Assembly (NCBI RefSeq): GCF_900105065.1
Contig: NZ_LT629749.1
Span: 1,488,001-1,552,000 of the forward strand
Direction: 5' to 3'
DNA from: Friedmanniella luteola
Lineage (GTDB): Bacteria; Actinomycetota; Actinomycetes; Propionibacteriales; Propionibacteriaceae
Length of the DNA: 64,000 nt
Position 1 is the stretch's first letter. Every line of letters starts with the position of its first letter. Made by a program: the position numbers and the translations under genes. Shown here piece by piece: positions 1 to 13,557 of the stretch. The notes beneath the pieces are model-generated. The model had not been told where the DNA came from, did no database searches, and was given only the letters and a program-made list of their open reading frames with translations.

Positions 1-2
1 GG

Positions 3-881
3 GGGAGCGCCGCTGCCGCCGCCAGCCTACGGGCGGCGCTGGTCGCGGCCGGCTGCGCGGCCGTCGGCGCGGCGCTGGTCACCGCCCGCCCGCCCGCCGA
101 CCCGACCGGTCACCGCTGGTGGCGGCCCAACCACGCCGGCGCCCCGGTGACCCTCGCCGAGGGTCCCGTCGCCGTCGTCGCCACCCTCTCCGGGCTGGCC
201 CTGGCCCTGCCCGCGGCGGGGCCGCGGTCCACCGCCGCCGTCGCGGTGGCGGTGCTCGGCTCGGGGCTGGTCGGCGCCCACGACGACCTGCACGGCTCGG
301 CGCAGGCCCGCGGCTTCCGCGGGCACCTGCGCGCGCTGCGTCAGGGCACGGTCACGACCGGCCTGGTCAAGATCCTCGGGGTGGGGGCCAGCGCCCTCGT
401 CGCGGCCGTGCTGGTCGAGAGCGGGCGGGGTCGGCGCCCCCTCCCGGTCCGCCTGGTCGACGTGGGCCTGGACACCGTGCTGGTCGCCGGGACGGCGAAC
501 CTCGTCAACCTGCTGGACCTCCGGCCCGGACGGGCGGGGAAGGCCGTCGCCCTGCTCGGCCTCGGCCTCGCGGCCGGCACCACCCGGCCCGGCCGGCCCG
601 CCGTCCCCGGTCTGGGGGCCGTGCTCGGCGCCGTCGCGGGCGTCCTGCCGGCCGACCTGGCCGGCCGCTCGATGCTCGGCGACTGCGGGGCCAACGCGCT
701 GGGCGCCGGGCTGGCCACCGGCGCCGTCGCGGTGCTGCCCCGGCCGGCCCGGCTGCTGGCCCTGCTGGCCGTCGGGGGGCTCAACGCGGCCAGCGAGAAG
801 GTCAGCTTCACCGCGGTCATCGAGGCCACGCCCTGGCTGCGCCGGCTGGACCGCCTGGGTCGGCGGACGGTCGGGCCGTGA
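3..881 (+). CDS. MraY/WecA-like phosphosugar transferase paralogue (5' partial)
   Basis: The reading frame is open from the first base of the window, so the start lies upstream. The visible 292 residues are hydrophobic, with several membrane spans. They carry the landmarks of the polyprenyl-phosphate hexosamine-1-phosphate transferase family: an Asp-Asp pair in GAHDDLHG, an asparagine-rich [15 protein letters not shown] segment and a GDCGANALG loop. In true MraY/WecA enzymes the second motif reads NxxNxxDGxDGLA; here it is DLRPGRAGK, as in a set of divergent paralogues often found beside MurJ-like proteins. No HIH-type motif is seen near the C-terminus. The stop overlaps the GTG of the next gene (GTGA), so the two are probably co-translated. 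It probably transfers a phosphosugar to a lipid carrier, or has lost catalysis; the substrate cannot be read from sequence. Confidence 0.75.
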   Translation, partial: GSAAAAASLRAALVAAGCAAVGAALVTARPPADPTGHRWWRPNHAGAPVTLAEGPVAVVATLSGLALALPAAGPRSTAAVAVAVLGSGLVGAHDDLHGSAQARGFRGHLRALRQGTVTTGLVKILGVGASALVAAVLVESGRGRRPLPVRLVDVGLDTVLVAGTANLVNLLDLRPGRAGKAVALLGLGLAAGTTRPGRPAVPGLGAVLGAVAGVLPADLAGRSMLGDCGANALGAGLATGAVAVLPRPARLLALLAVGGLNAASEKVSFTAVIEATPWLRRLDRLGRRTVGP

Positions 882-2489
882 GGGCGGGCGCCGGCTCGGT
901 GGCCCTCAGCCTGGCGGGTCTGACGCTGGCCGCCCGGCTGGTCGGCTTCGGGCGCTCGGTCGTGTTCTCCAAGACCGTCGGCGACACCTGCCTGGGTGAC
1001 GCCTACAACGCCGCCAACACGCTGCCCAACCTCTTGTTCGAGGTCGTGGCCGGCGGGGTGCTGGCCGGCGTCGTGGTGCCCGTGGTGGCCCGGCACGTCG
1101 CCGCCGGCCGCGGCGAGCAGACCACCCGCACCGTCTCGGCGCTGGTCACCTGGACCCTGCTGGTCCTCACCCCCGCCGCGCTCGTCGCCCTGCTCGGGGC
1201 GCCGCTGTACGCCCGGCTGCTCGCGTCCCCCGGCTGCCCCGGCAGCGCGGGCACCGTCGCCGCCCTGCTCGTGGTGTTCGCGCCGCAGGTGTGGCTCTAC
1301 GGGCTGGCCGTGGTGAGCGCGGGCGTGCTGCAGGCGCACGACCGGTTCCTCGCCGCCGCGACGGCCCCGCTGGTCTCCAGCCTCGTCGTCGTCGCGGCCT
1401 ACCTGGCCTTCGCCGCCGTCGCCCCCGCCGCCGCCCGGGACGACCTCGGAGCCCTCAACCCGGCCGCCGCCGCCGTGCTCGGCTGGGGCACGACCCTCGG
1501 CGTGCTCGCCCTCGCGGCCTGCACCCTGGTGCCGCTGGCCCGCCTCGGCCTCCGCGTCCGGCCGCGGCTGCGGTTCGCCGACGGCGACCGCGGCGTCATC
1601 CTGCGGATCGCCGGGGCCGGGCTGGCCGGGCTGGTGCTGCAGCAGCTCAGCGTGCTGCTGATCAGCTGGGCCGCCCAGCGCAGCGGCGACCCGGGCGCCC
1701 TCACCCGGTTCACCTGGGCCAACGCCCTCTACCTGCTGCCGTACGCCGTGCTCGTCGCGCCGCTGCTGCAGACCGTGTTCCCGCGGCTGTCGAGGGCGGC
1801 CGGCACCGACGCCGACGGCGGGCGGACCGCCGTCCGCGCGGTGCTGACCCGCACCGCGCCGTCCGTCGTCCTGCTGGCCTGGCTGGGGGCGGCGCTGCTC
1901 GCCGGCACCGCCGTCCCGGTCGCCCGGGTGTTCGTGCTGGGGCCGGGCTCGGGCCGGACCGACGCCCTGGCCGGCCCGATCACCGCCTTCGCCCCCGCCG
2001 TCGTCGGCTTCGCCCTGCTGGGCCTGGCCACCCGGACGCTGCTGGCCCAGCACCGGGCCCGCGCCGCGGGCCTGGCCACCGGTCTGGCCTGGGGCGCCGT
2101 CATCGTCGCCGTCGCCGGCCTCCGGCTGGTCGTGCCGCCCACGGCTCTGGTGCCCGTGCTCGCCGGGAGCGTGTCCGTCGGGATGGCCGTCGGCGCCGTC
2201 GTCGGCTGGGCGGCCCTGCACCGGCAGGGGGTCGCCGCCGGCCTGGCCCGGCCGCTGCTGGTCGGGCTGACCGCCGCGGTCGTCGCGGTGCTCGCCTGCT
2301 GGTGGCCCGCCGCCCGGCTCGGCGACGCCGGGCTGACCGCGGCCCTGCTGGGCGGCGCCGGGCTGGCCGTGCTCGGCACCGCGGTGTTCGCGGGCGTCGC
2401 CGCCCTGCTCGACCGCTCGCTGCTCACCGGTCTGGGCCGGCTGCGCGGCCGCGACGCGGACGCCGACGCCGACGCCGACGAGGTGCAGC

Positions 2490-2503
<14 letters not shown>
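878..2503 (+). CDS. MurJ/MviN-like lipid-linked oligosaccharide flippase
   Basis: A 541-residue, strongly hydrophobic protein whose alternating spans fit the roughly 14-helix MurJ (MOP superfamily) fold. Its N-terminal segment, with [21 protein letters not shown] followed by [19 protein letters not shown], is typical of MviN/MurJ proteins. The start is GTG at 878, overlapping the previous stop; nothing better lies downstream. The C-terminus ends in an Asp-Ala repeat encoded by GAC-GCC codons. MurJ moves lipid-linked precursors across the plasma membrane. With a transferase before it and a GT4 glycosyltransferase overlapping its 3' end by 14 bases, the likely job is export of one envelope glycan. 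Whether this is the lipid II flippase or a paralogue for another polymer cannot be decided here. Actinobacteria usually carry the main murJ elsewhere, so I favour a paralogue. Confidence 0.75.
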
Positions 2504-5895
<3,392 letters not shown>

Positions 5896-6068
5896 CGACC
5901 GCGTCACGACCGCCACGACCGCCCGCTGCGCCCCAGCCCGCTCGCTCCCGACCGGGGCCGGCGACTGGCCGGGCTGTGGTCGGTCCTCGAGGGGATCCTC
6001 GTCCTGGTCGCCACAGCGCCGACCCGCGGTCGACCAGCGTCGGACCCGTCGGTGAGGGCCGGTGAGTC

Positions 6069-6074
6069 TATGCT
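6069..6074 (+). promoter_or_regulatory. -10 box of ald (leaderless start)
   Basis: TATGCT sits 7 bases before the ATG chosen for ald, so transcription should begin at or next to the start codon. No convincing -35 hexamer is visible at 16-18 bases upstream. Confidence 0.55.
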
Positions 6075-6081
6075 CGGGCGC

Positions 6082-7197
6082 ATGCTGGTAGGAGTCCCGA
6101 CCGAGATCAAGAACCACGAGTACCGGGTGGCGATCACCCCGTCAGGGGTGACCGAGCTCGTGCAGCACGGCCACGACGTGATCGTCCAGGCGGGGGCCGG
6201 GCTCGGTTCCTCCATCCCGGACGACGAGTACGCGGCCGCGGGCGCCAAGATCGTCCCCGACCATGATCAGGTCTGGGGCGACGCGGAGATGATCATGAAG
6301 GTCAAGGAGCCGGTGCCCGAGGAGTACCCGCGGATGCAGCCGGGCCAGCTGCTCTTCACCTACCTGCACCTCGCCGCGAACAAGGAGTGCACCCAGGCGC
6401 TGGTCGAGCGCCGGGTCACCGGGATCGCCTACGAGACCGTGCAGCTGCCCAGCGGCGCGCTGCCGCTGCTGGCCCCGATGAGCGAGGTGGCCGGCCGGAT
6501 CGCCCCGCAGGTCGGCGCCTACCACCTGATGGCCCAGGGCGGCGGTCGCGGGACCCTGATGGGCGGTGTCTCCGGGGTCTACGCGGCCAAGGTCGTGGTC
6601 ATCGGCGCCGGCGTCTCCGGCATGAACGCCGCGGCCATCGCGCTCGGCATGCAGGCCGAGGTGCTGCTGCTGGACCGCAACATCGACAAGCTCCGGGACG
6701 CGGACAAGATCTACCAGGGCCACCTGCAGACCGTCGCCTCCAACGCCTTCGAGGTGGAGCGGGCCGTGCTGGACGCCGACCTGGTGATCGGCGCCGTGCT
6801 GGTCCCGGGGGCGAAGGCGCCGACCGTGGTCACCAACGCCCTCGTGGCGCGGATGAAGCCCGGCAGCGTGCTCGTCGACATCGCGATCGACCAGGGCGGC
6901 TGCTTCGAGGACAGCCGGCCGACGACGCACGCCGAGCCGACGTTCCGGGTGCACGACTCGATCTTCTACTGCGTGGCGAACATGCCGGGCGCGGTGCCGC
7001 ACACCTCGACCTACGCGCTGACCAACGTGACGCTGCCCTACGCGGTGAGCCTGGCCGACCGCGGCTGGCGGGACGCGCTCCGGGCCGACCCGGCGCTGGC
7101 GCTGGGCCTGAACACCTACGACGGCGCCCTGGTCAGCGCGCCCGTCGCGGCCTCCCACGGCGTCGGCCACCGCGAGCTCGCCGACGTGCTGGCCTAG
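6082..7197 (+). CDS. ald: alanine dehydrogenase
   Basis: A 371-residue alanine dehydrogenase, matching the family length when read from the ATG at 6082. An in-frame upstream GTG would add ten residues absent from the family. It interconverts L-alanine and pyruvate plus ammonia using NAD(H). The N-terminus [20 protein letters not shown] is diagnostic. Visible functional residues are Lys75 in KVKEP, catalytic His96 in YLHLAANK, the nucleotide fold [13 protein letters not shown], and catalytic Asp270 in DIAIDQGG. The gene stands alone between the NUDIX gene (186-base gap) and xerD (9-base gap), so xerD could be read through from it. Confidence 0.97.
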   Translation: MLVGVPTEIKNHEYRVAITPSGVTELVQHGHDVIVQAGAGLGSSIPDDEYAAAGAKIVPDHDQVWGDAEMIMKVKEPVPEEYPRMQPGQLLFTYLHLAANKECTQALVERRVTGIAYETVQLPSGALPLLAPMSEVAGRIAPQVGAYHLMAQGGGRGTLMGGVSGVYAAKVVVIGAGVSGMNAAAIALGMQAEVLLLDRNIDKLRDADKIYQGHLQTVASNAFEVERAVLDADLVIGAVLVPGAKAPTVVTNALVARMKPGSVLVDIAIDQGGCFEDSRPTTHAEPTFRVHDSIFYCVANMPGAVPHTSTYALTNVTLPYAVSLADRGWRDALRADPALALGLNTYDGALVSAPVAASHGVGHRELADVLA

Positions 7198-7206
7198 GCG
7201 AGCCCG

Positions 7207-8220
7207 GTGGTCGCGGTCGGACCCGGCCCGGCACCCGCGCCGGCGCCGGCCGCGGACGCGGTGGACGACGGGGCGCTCGGCCGGCTGGTGCAGACCTACC
7301 TCGACCACCTCGTCGTCGAACGGGGGGTGTCGCGGCACACCCTGGCCGCCTACCGGCGCGACCTGCAGCGCTACGTCGCCTTCCTGGCCGGCGAGGGCGT
7401 CCGCGACCCGGCGGCGGTCACGCCGGCCCTGGTCGCCGAGCACGCGATGCGGCTGCGGGCCGGGGTGCGCGCCGCCGGCGGCGACGGCTGGGCCGTCCCG
7501 CCGCTCGCCCCCGCCAGCGTCGCTCGCGCCGTGGTCGCCGTCCGCAGCCTGCACCGGTTCGCCGTGGACGAGGGCGTCAGCGCCACCGACCCGGCGGCGG
7601 AGGTCCGGCCCCCGACGCCCGGGCGCCGGCTGCCGAAGGCGCTCCGGGTGGACCAGGTCCAGGCCCTGCTGGCCGCACCGCCCCTCGACACCCCGGCGGG
7701 GCTGCGGGACGCCGCCCTGCTCGAGGTCCTCTACGGCACCGGCACCCGGATCTCCGAGGCCGTCGGGCTCGACGTCGACGAGGTGACCCGCGCGCTCGAC
7801 GACCCGCACGCCGGGCTGCGGGTGCTCGGCAAGGGGCGGAAGGAGCGCCTGGTGCCGCTCGGGTCCTACGCGCGGGCGGCGGTCACGGCCTACCTGGTCC
7901 GCGGCCGCCCGGTCCTGGCGGCCCGCGGGACCGGTTCGGCCGCGCTGTTCCTCGGCGCCCGCGGCGCCCGGCTGTCCCGGCAGAGCGGCTGGGCGGTGCT
8001 GCAGCGGGCGGCGGAGCAGGCGGGGCTGGGGACCGAGGTGTCCCCGCACACCCTGCGGCACTCCTTCGCCACGCACCTCCTCGACGGGGGCGCCGACGTC
8101 CGGGTGGTGCAGGAGCTGCTGGGTCACGCGTCGGTGACCACGACGCAGATCTACACCCTGGTCACGGTCGACCACCTCCGCGAGGTGTACCTGACCTCCC
8201 ACCCGCGCGCGCACGGGTGA
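7207..8220 (+). CDS. xerD: tyrosine recombinase XerD
   Basis: A 337-residue site-specific recombinase that, with XerC, resolves chromosome dimers at dif. The N-terminal SAM-like core-binding domain contains [19 protein letters not shown]. The catalytic set is complete: Arg181 in GTGTRISEA, Lys209 in [12 protein letters not shown], His281 and Arg284 in [11 protein letters not shown], His307 in [10 protein letters not shown] and the nucleophile Tyr316. The first 25 residues are a Pro/Ala-rich extension. Its position just before parA-scpAB is the classic location of xerD in Gram-positive bacteria, which separates it from XerC. The GTG start is 9 bases after ald. Confidence 0.93.
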   Translation: MVAVGPGPAPAPAPAADAVDDGALGRLVQTYLDHLVVERGVSRHTLAAYRRDLQRYVAFLAGEGVRDPAAVTPALVAEHAMRLRAGVRAAGGDGWAVPPLAPASVARAVVAVRSLHRFAVDEGVSATDPAAEVRPPTPGRRLPKALRVDQVQALLAAPPLDTPAGLRDAALLEVLYGTGTRISEAVGLDVDEVTRALDDPHAGLRVLGKGRKERLVPLGSYARAAVTAYLVRGRPVLAARGTGSAALFLGARGARLSRQSGWAVLQRAAEQAGLGTEVSPHTLRHSFATHLLDGGADVRVVQELLGHASVTTTQIYTLVTVDHLREVYLTSHPRAHG

Positions 8221-8362
8221 ACCGGGGCTGACGGGCCCGCCGGGGAGGAACGCGGGCCTCGGGGCACTAGGCTCACCCGGAGCGTGCGCCGGACGGCGCC
8301 CGTCCCCGGCCGGTCCCGCCCCCCGCTCGACCAGGGCCGACGCAGACGCGAGGAGGACCCGA

Positions 8363-9367
8363 GTGCAGCAGCCCGACGAGGCCGGCGGTCACCCGCCGGT
8401 CGGGCAGCCCCCGGTCGTCACCGCCGGTGTGGAGTCGCTCTTCGACCCCGCCGAGAGCGGCGCCCGGACCGCCGAGGAGTTCAAGGTGCCCGGCACCCCG
8501 GTCATCGAGGAGCCCCTGATCCCGGAGCCCGTGATGGGCCCGACCGGTCGACCGTGGCCGCACCTGCCCGTGCCCGGACCGCCCACCGGCGGCCCGGCGA
8601 TGGTCATCGCCCTCTGCAACCAGAAGGGCGGGGTCGGCAAGACCACGACCACGATCAACCTCGGCGCGACGCTGGCCGAGCTGGGCCGCAAGGTGCTGCT
8701 GGTCGACTTCGACCCGCAGGGCTCGCTGTCGGTCGGTCTCGGGGTCAACCCGCACACGCTGGAGCGCAGCGTCTACAACCTGCTGCTCACCCGGGACACC
8801 ACCGCCGACGAGGTCATCGACACCACGAACGTGCCGGGGCTGGACATCCTGCCCAGCAACATCGACCTGTCCGCGGCCGAGATCCAGCTGGTCTCGGAGG
8901 TGGCCCGCGAGCAGACGCTGCTGCGGGTGCTGGAGAAGGTCAAGGACCGCTACGACGTCATCCTCATCGACTGCGCGCCCAGCCTGGGCCTGCTGACGGT
9001 CAACGCGCTCACCGCGGCCGACAAGGTGATCATGCCGCTGGAGTGCGAGTTCTTCGCCCTCCGCGGCATCGCGCTGCTCAACGACACGATCACCAAGGTG
9101 CAGGACCGGCTGAACCCCCGGCTGGAGATCCTCGGCATCCTCGGGACCATGTACGACCCGCGGACGCTGCACAGCCGCGAGGTGCTCGAGCGGGTCGTCC
9201 AGGCGTTCGGCGAGACGGTCTTCCACACCGTCATCCGGCGCACCGTCAAGTTCCCGGAGACGACGGTGGCGGGGGAGCCGATCACCACCTACGCCACCAG
9301 CTCGCCCGGGGCGGAGGCCTACCGGAACCTGGCCCTGGAGGTGCTGGCCCGATGCCACGCCGGGTGA
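8363..9367 (+). CDS. ParA-family ATPase of the scpAB operon
   Basis: A 334-residue ParA/MinD-type ATPase. After an acidic, Pro-rich N-terminal extension of about 80 residues comes the deviant Walker A motif KGGVGKT (residues 88-94, with signature Lys88). The Walker A' segment LLVDFDPQGSLSVGLG and the Walker B stretch DVILIDCAPSLGLL follow. GTG 8363 is preceded by a strong GAGGAGG ribosome site. A TAGGCT box at 8268-8273 could be its -10 promoter. It is not the oriC parA (no parB or rsmG beside it) but the ParA usually found next to xerD and scpA in actinobacteria. The following gene overlaps it by 16 bases. A role in chromosome or protein positioning is inferred. Confidence 0.9.
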   Translation: MQQPDEAGGHPPVGQPPVVTAGVESLFDPAESGARTAEEFKVPGTPVIEEPLIPEPVMGPTGRPWPHLPVPGPPTGGPAMVIALCNQKGGVGKTTTTINLGATLAELGRKVLLVDFDPQGSLSVGLGVNPHTLERSVYNLLLTRDTTADEVIDTTNVPGLDILPSNIDLSAAEIQLVSEVAREQTLLRVLEKVKDRYDVILIDCAPSLGLLTVNALTAADKVIMPLECEFFALRGIALLNDTITKVQDRLNPRLEILGILGTMYDPRTLHSREVLERVVQAFGETVFHTVIRRTVKFPETTVAGEPITTYATSSPGAEAYRNLALEVLARCHAG

Positions 9368-9702
9368 GCCTGCCGGGTGCGTCGGAGCTGTTCCGGCCCA
9401 CCCAGGCGGCCGAGCCCGAGCCGGCCGCCGCCCCGGACCCCGCGACGACCGCGCGCCCCACCGACCGCCCGGCCGACCCGTCCCGCGGGTCGGGCCGGGT
9501 CCGGCACGACGAGAAGATCACCGTCTACGTCAGCAGCGACGAGCTCGTGGCGCTGGAGCAGGCGCGGCTGACCCTGCGGGCCGAGCACGGGATGGCCGTC
9601 GACCGGGGCCGCATCGTCCGTGAGGCCATCGCGGCGCTGCTGGCCGACCTGCAGGCCCAGGGTGGGCACTCCGAGCTCGTCCGGCGGCTGTCCCAGCCGT
9701 GA
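9352..9702 (+). CDS. small putative DNA-binding partner of ParA
   Basis: A 116-residue protein that starts inside the end of parA and overlaps scpA by four bases. The first half (about 55 residues) is Pro/Ala/Thr-rich and probably disordered. The second half has the pattern of a short strand followed by two helices: KITVYVSSDELVALEQARL, then RGRIVREAIAALLADLQ. This resembles a ribbon-helix-helix DNA-binding domain. Family identity is not certain. Position and size suggest it is the cargo- or DNA-binding partner of the ParA protein in place of a ParB. Confidence 0.72.
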   Translation: MPRRVSLPGASELFRPTQAAEPEPAAAPDPATTARPTDRPADPSRGSGRVRHDEKITVYVSSDELVALEQARLTLRAEHGMAVDRGRIVREAIAALLADLQAQGGHSELVRRLSQP

Positions 9703-10553
9703 GGGCCGCTCCGGACCGGCCGGCGACGGCCGCGGCGGAGGACGGCGGCCGTCCGGTGGGGTTCCACGTCCACCTCGCCAACTTCGAGGGGCCGTTCGAC
9801 CTGCTCCTGCAGCTCATCTCGCGGCACAAGCTGGACATCACCGAGGTGGCCCTGTCCGAGGTCACCGTCGAGTTCATCGCCCACCTGAAGGCCGCCGGAG
9901 CCGACTGGGACCTGGACCAGACCAGCCAGTTCGTCGTCGTCGCGGCGACCCTGCTGGACCTCAAGGCCGCGCGGCTGCTCCCGTCGGGGGAGGTCGAGGA
10001 CCCCGAGGACCTCGCCCTGCTCGAGGCCCGGGACCTGCTCTTCGCACGGCTGCTGCAGTACCGGGCCTTCAAGACGGTCGCCGGCCACCTGGCCGCCACC
10101 CTCGACGAGCAGGCCCGCCGGTTCCCGCGCGACGTCGCCCTCGAGCCGCGGTTCGCCCGGCTGCTGCCCGAGGTGGTCCTGAACACCACCCCGGAGGCGT
10201 TCGCGGCGCTGGCCGCGCGCGCCCTCGCCCCCAAGCAGGCCGACGTCGTCTCCCTGGCCCACCTGCACGCCCCGGCCGTCAGCGTCCGGGAGCAGGCCCG
10301 GCTGGTCGTCGACCGGCTCCGGCGCACGGGCGCCCTCACCTTCCGCGCCCTGACCGGGGACTCCCCGGACCGGATCACCACCGTCGCCCGCTTCCTCGCC
10401 CTGCTCGAGCTGTTCCGCGAGGGGGCCGTGGCCTTCGAGCAGGTCGCCGCCCTGGGGGAGCTGACCGTACGCTGGACGGGGTCGAGCGAGGGCGAGCTGG
10501 ACATCTCCGACGAGTTCGACGTCCCCCCGACGCCCAGCGAGGAACCACGATGA
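9699..10553 (+). CDS. scpA: segregation and condensation protein A
   Basis: A 284-residue kleisin. The conserved N-terminal block FEGPFDLLLQLISRHKLDITEV is present, followed by QTSQFVVVAATLLDLKA; both are hallmarks of ScpA. The C-terminal winged-helix part (FLALLELFREGAVAFEQ) matches the end that contacts the SMC head. With ScpB it bridges the SMC dimer and compacts the chromosome. The GTG start overlaps the preceding stop (GTGA), and the stop overlaps the ATG of scpB (ATGA), indicating translational coupling through the operon. Confidence 0.95.
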   Translation: MRAAPDRPATAAAEDGGRPVGFHVHLANFEGPFDLLLQLISRHKLDITEVALSEVTVEFIAHLKAAGADWDLDQTSQFVVVAATLLDLKAARLLPSGEVEDPEDLALLEARDLLFARLLQYRAFKTVAGHLAATLDEQARRFPRDVALEPRFARLLPEVVLNTTPEAFAALAARALAPKQADVVSLAHLHAPAVSVREQARLVVDRLRRTGALTFRALTGDSPDRITTVARFLALLELFREGAVAFEQVAALGELTVRWTGSSEGELDISDEFDVPPTPSEEPR

Positions 10554-11299
10554 GCCAGAGCACGACCGCCGGTCAGCCGGCCGGCGTCCGCGAGACCGCG
10601 GAGGCGAGCACCAGCCAGCCGCCGCTGGTCGAGGAGCGCCCGCTCACCCCGGCCGACGTCAGCGGGGCGCTGGAGGCGCTGCTGCTGGTGGCGGAGGAGC
10701 CGCGTCGCAGCGACGACCTGGCGGCGGCCCTCGGGGCGCCCGAGCCCGTCGTCCGGCAGGCCCTCGCCGAGCTCGTCCGCTTCTACGACGAGACGGGCCG
10801 CGGCTTCGAGCTGCGCGAGGTCGGCGGCGGCTGGCGCTACTGGACGCGCGAGGAGCACGCCGACCTGATCGCCGCGACGGTGCTGGAGGGCCAGCAGGCC
10901 CGGCTCAGCCAGGCCGCGCTGGAGACCCTGGCCGTCATCGCCTACACCCAGCCCATCTCCCGCGGTCGCGTCTCCGCCGTCCGCGGGGTCAACGTCGACG
11001 GCGTGATCCGCACCCTGCTGGCCCGCGGGCTGGTCGAGGAGGCGGGGCAGGACGTCGACTCCGGCGCCGTCGTCTTCGCCACCACCAGCCACTTCCTGGA
11101 GCGGATGGGGCTGCGCTCGCTCGACGACCTGCCGGCCCTGGCGCCGCACCTGCCCGAGGCGTCGGCGCTCGAGGCGGAGCTGGGCCAGCTGGCCGCCGGG
11201 TCCGCGCCGGCCGCGACCCCACCTGACGACAACGCCCCGGAGGAGCCCTCCGGGGCGACCGCGGGGACCACGCACGACCGAACCGAGGACAGCCAGTGA
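10550..11299 (+). CDS. scpB: segregation and condensation protein B
   Basis: A 249-residue ScpB with two winged-helix domains. The first starts at ALEALLLVAEEPRRSDDLAAAL. The second carries the family signature ALETLAVIAYTQPISRGRV and RGVNVDGVIRTLLARGLV. ScpB dimers hold ScpA in the SMC complex. The N-terminal 40 residues and the C-terminal 35 residues are low-complexity extensions. The ATG at 10550 overlaps the scpA stop; the stop overlaps the GTG of rluB. Confidence 0.95.
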   Translation: MSQSTTAGQPAGVRETAEASTSQPPLVEERPLTPADVSGALEALLLVAEEPRRSDDLAAALGAPEPVVRQALAELVRFYDETGRGFELREVGGGWRYWTREEHADLIAATVLEGQQARLSQAALETLAVIAYTQPISRGRVSAVRGVNVDGVIRTLLARGLVEEAGQDVDSGAVVFATTSHFLERMGLRSLDDLPALAPHLPEASALEAELGQLAAGSAPAATPPDDNAPEEPSGATAGTTHDRTEDSQ

Positions 11300-12054
11300 A
11301 CGACGACAACGACGACCAGGGCGGCATCCGCCTGCAGAAGGTGCTCGCCGCGGCGGGCCTCGCCTCCCGCCGGGCGTGCGAGATCATGATCAGCGAGGGC
11401 CGCGTCGAGGTGAACGGCAAGCTGGTCCTCGAGCAGGGCCTGCGGGTCGACCCCGAGAGCGACGTCATCCGCGTCGACGGCTCCCGCATCCCGCCGCCCC
11501 GCCGGCACCTGTACCTGGTGCTCAACAAGCCGCGCGGCGTGGTCTCGACCATGGACGACCCGGAGGGCCGGCGCAACCTCAACGACCTGCTGGAGGGCAA
11601 GCGGCCGGGCAAGCAGAACCGGCTCTTCCACGTCGGCCGGCTGGACACCGAGACCGACGGCCTCATCATCTTGACCAACGACGGCGACTTCGCCCACAAG
11701 CTGGCGCACCCCTCCTACGAGGTGCCGAAGACCTACCTCGCCGAGGTCGCCGGCCAGATGCACCCCGCGACCGTCAAGCGGCTCCGCGAGGGGATCGTGC
11801 TGGACGACGGCCCGGTCCGGCCCAGCTCCGTGAAGCTCGTCTCGACGGCGGAGGACCGCTCGCTGGTCAAGCTGACGCTGCACGAGGGCCGCAACCACAT
11901 CGTGCGCCGTACGATGGAGGCCGTCGGCCACCCCGTGCGGAAGCTCTCGCGGACCGGGATCGGCCCGGTGCGGCTGGGCAACCTCAAGAGCGGGGACCTG
12001 CGCGACCTCACCCGGGACGAGCTCGGCGGCCTGCTCGACCTGATCAACGACTGA
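11296..12054 (+). CDS. rluB: 23S rRNA pseudouridine synthase, RluB/RsuA type
   Basis: A 252-residue pseudouridine synthase. The N-terminal S4 RNA-binding domain ([20 protein letters not shown]) is followed by the RsuA-type catalytic motif [19 protein letters not shown], in which Asp117 is the expected nucleophile. Later blocks such as [20 protein letters not shown] are standard for the family. RluB modifies a uridine in the peptidyl-transferase region of 23S rRNA; assignment to RluB rather than RsuA or RluF rests on the scpB-rluB gene order. This is the last gene of the parA-scpAB operon, starting with an overlapping GTGA. Confidence 0.9.
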   Translation: MNDDNDDQGGIRLQKVLAAAGLASRRACEIMISEGRVEVNGKLVLEQGLRVDPESDVIRVDGSRIPPPRRHLYLVLNKPRGVVSTMDDPEGRRNLNDLLEGKRPGKQNRLFHVGRLDTETDGLIILTNDGDFAHKLAHPSYEVPKTYLAEVAGQMHPATVKRLREGIVLDDGPVRPSSVKLVSTAEDRSLVKLTLHEGRNHIVRRTMEAVGHPVRKLSRTGIGPVRLGNLKSGDLRDLTRDELGGLLDLIND

Positions 12055-12100
12055 CCAGGCTCCGTCACCGGGCACCCGGGCACACCGAGCGAGGAGGGCG

Positions 12101-13477
12101 ATGGACCGCCGGATCTACGGTCTCGAGACCGAGTACGGCGTCGCCTGCACGTCCGGGGGGACGCGGCGGCTCACCCCGGACGAGGTGGCGCGCTACCTGT
12201 TCCGGCGGGTCGTCACGTGGGGCCGCAGCAGCAACGTCTTCCTCCGCAACGGCTCGCGCATCTACCTCGACGTCGGCTCCCACCCGGAGTACGCCACCGC
12301 TGAGTGCGACGACCTGGTGCAGCTGGTCGACCACGACCGGGCGGGCGAGCGGATCCTCGAGGACCTCATCGTCGACGCCGAGCAGCGGCTGGCCAGCGAG
12401 GGCATCACCGGTGACATCTACCTGTTCAAGAACAACACCGACAGCCACGGCAACTCCTACGGCTGCCACGAGAACTACCTGATCAGCCGGGTCGGCGACT
12501 TCTCCAAGATCACCGACGTGCTGGTGCCCTTCCTCGTCTCCCGCCAGCTGATCTGCGGCGCCGGCAAGGTGCTGCACACGGCGCGCGGGGCGGAGTTCAG
12601 CGTCAGCCAGCGGGCCGAGCACATCTGGGAGAGCGTCTCGTCGGCGACCACCCGCAGCCGCCCGATCATCAACACCCGCGACGAGCCGCACGCCGACCCG
12701 GAGCGCTACCGGCGGCTGCACGTCATCGTCGGCGACTCGAACATGAGCGAGACGACGACGCTGCTCAAGGTCGGCACGGCCGAGCTGGTGCTGCGGCTCA
12801 TCGAGGCCGGCGTGCCGATGCGGGACTTCACGCTGGAGAACCCGATCCGGGCCATCCGTGACATGAGCCGCGACCGGACCGGTCAGGTGCAGGTCGCGCT
12901 GGCCAACGGTCGGCGCATCTCGGCCCTGGAGCTGCAGACCGAGTACTACGAGAAGGTCGCCGAGTTCGTGGCCCGCGGCAACCTGGGCACGCCGGTGGTC
13001 GACCGGGTGCTGGACCTGTGGGAGCGCACGCTGCGCGCGGTCGCCGAGGACAAGCTGGCCCTGGTCGACACCGAGGTCGACTGGGCGATCAAGCTCAAGC
13101 TGCTGGACCGCTACGCCGCCAAGCACGGCCTGAGCCTCGCGGACCCCCGGATCGCCCAGCTGGACCTCGCCTACCACGACATCCGTCGTGGCCGCGGGCT
13201 GTTCTCCATCCTGCAGGAGCGCGGGCAGGCGGCCCGGGTGACCACCGAGCCTGCCGTCTTCCGGGCCAAGTCGGTGCCGCCGCAGACCACCCGGGCCAAG
13301 CTGCGCGGCGACTTCATCCGGGCCGCGCAGGAGGGCCGCAACGACTACACGGTCGACTGGGTGCACCTGAAGCTCAACGACCAGGCGCAGCGGACGGTGC
13401 TCTGCAAGGACCCCTTCCTCGCCGTCGACGAGCGGGTGGACCGGCTGATCGCGTCCATGCGGCGCCCCACCTTCTGA
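12101..13477 (+). CDS. pafA: Pup-protein ligase PafA
   Basis: A 458-residue ligase that attaches the prokaryotic ubiquitin-like protein Pup to lysines of target proteins. The N-terminus has the glutamine-synthetase-like metal site (Glu9 and Glu11 in GLETEYGV). The catalytic base is Asp57 in [12 protein letters not shown], and [18 protein letters not shown] is also a PafA/Dop signature. PafA is told from its paralogue Dop by length and by the lack of the Dop-specific insertion near the active site. A strong ribosome site (GAGGAGG) precedes the ATG. In mycobacteria pafA follows dop-pup-prcB-prcA; here its upstream neighbour is rluB. Confidence 0.95.
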   Translation: MDRRIYGLETEYGVACTSGGTRRLTPDEVARYLFRRVVTWGRSSNVFLRNGSRIYLDVGSHPEYATAECDDLVQLVDHDRAGERILEDLIVDAEQRLASEGITGDIYLFKNNTDSHGNSYGCHENYLISRVGDFSKITDVLVPFLVSRQLICGAGKVLHTARGAEFSVSQRAEHIWESVSSATTRSRPIINTRDEPHADPERYRRLHVIVGDSNMSETTTLLKVGTAELVLRLIEAGVPMRDFTLENPIRAIRDMSRDRTGQVQVALANGRRISALELQTEYYEKVAEFVARGNLGTPVVDRVLDLWERTLRAVAEDKLALVDTEVDWAIKLKLLDRYAAKHGLSLADPRIAQLDLAYHDIRRGRGLFSILQERGQAARVTTEPAVFRAKSVPPQTTRAKLRGDFIRAAQEGRNDYTVDWVHLKLNDQAQRTVLCKDPFLAVDERVDRLIASMRRPTF

Positions 13478-13557
13478 GACCCGACTCCTGTCGCCGCCCC
13501 GCCGGGGCGGGCCGCAGAGCACAGGGAGCACCCAGGCCGGGCAGGTAGGGTTCTCCG

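Noticed and set aside
2455-2482. GACGCC repeat at the end of the flippase gene as a possible microsatellite
   Set aside because: Only about four units, in frame, encoding Asp-Ala; too short to call a functional repeat.
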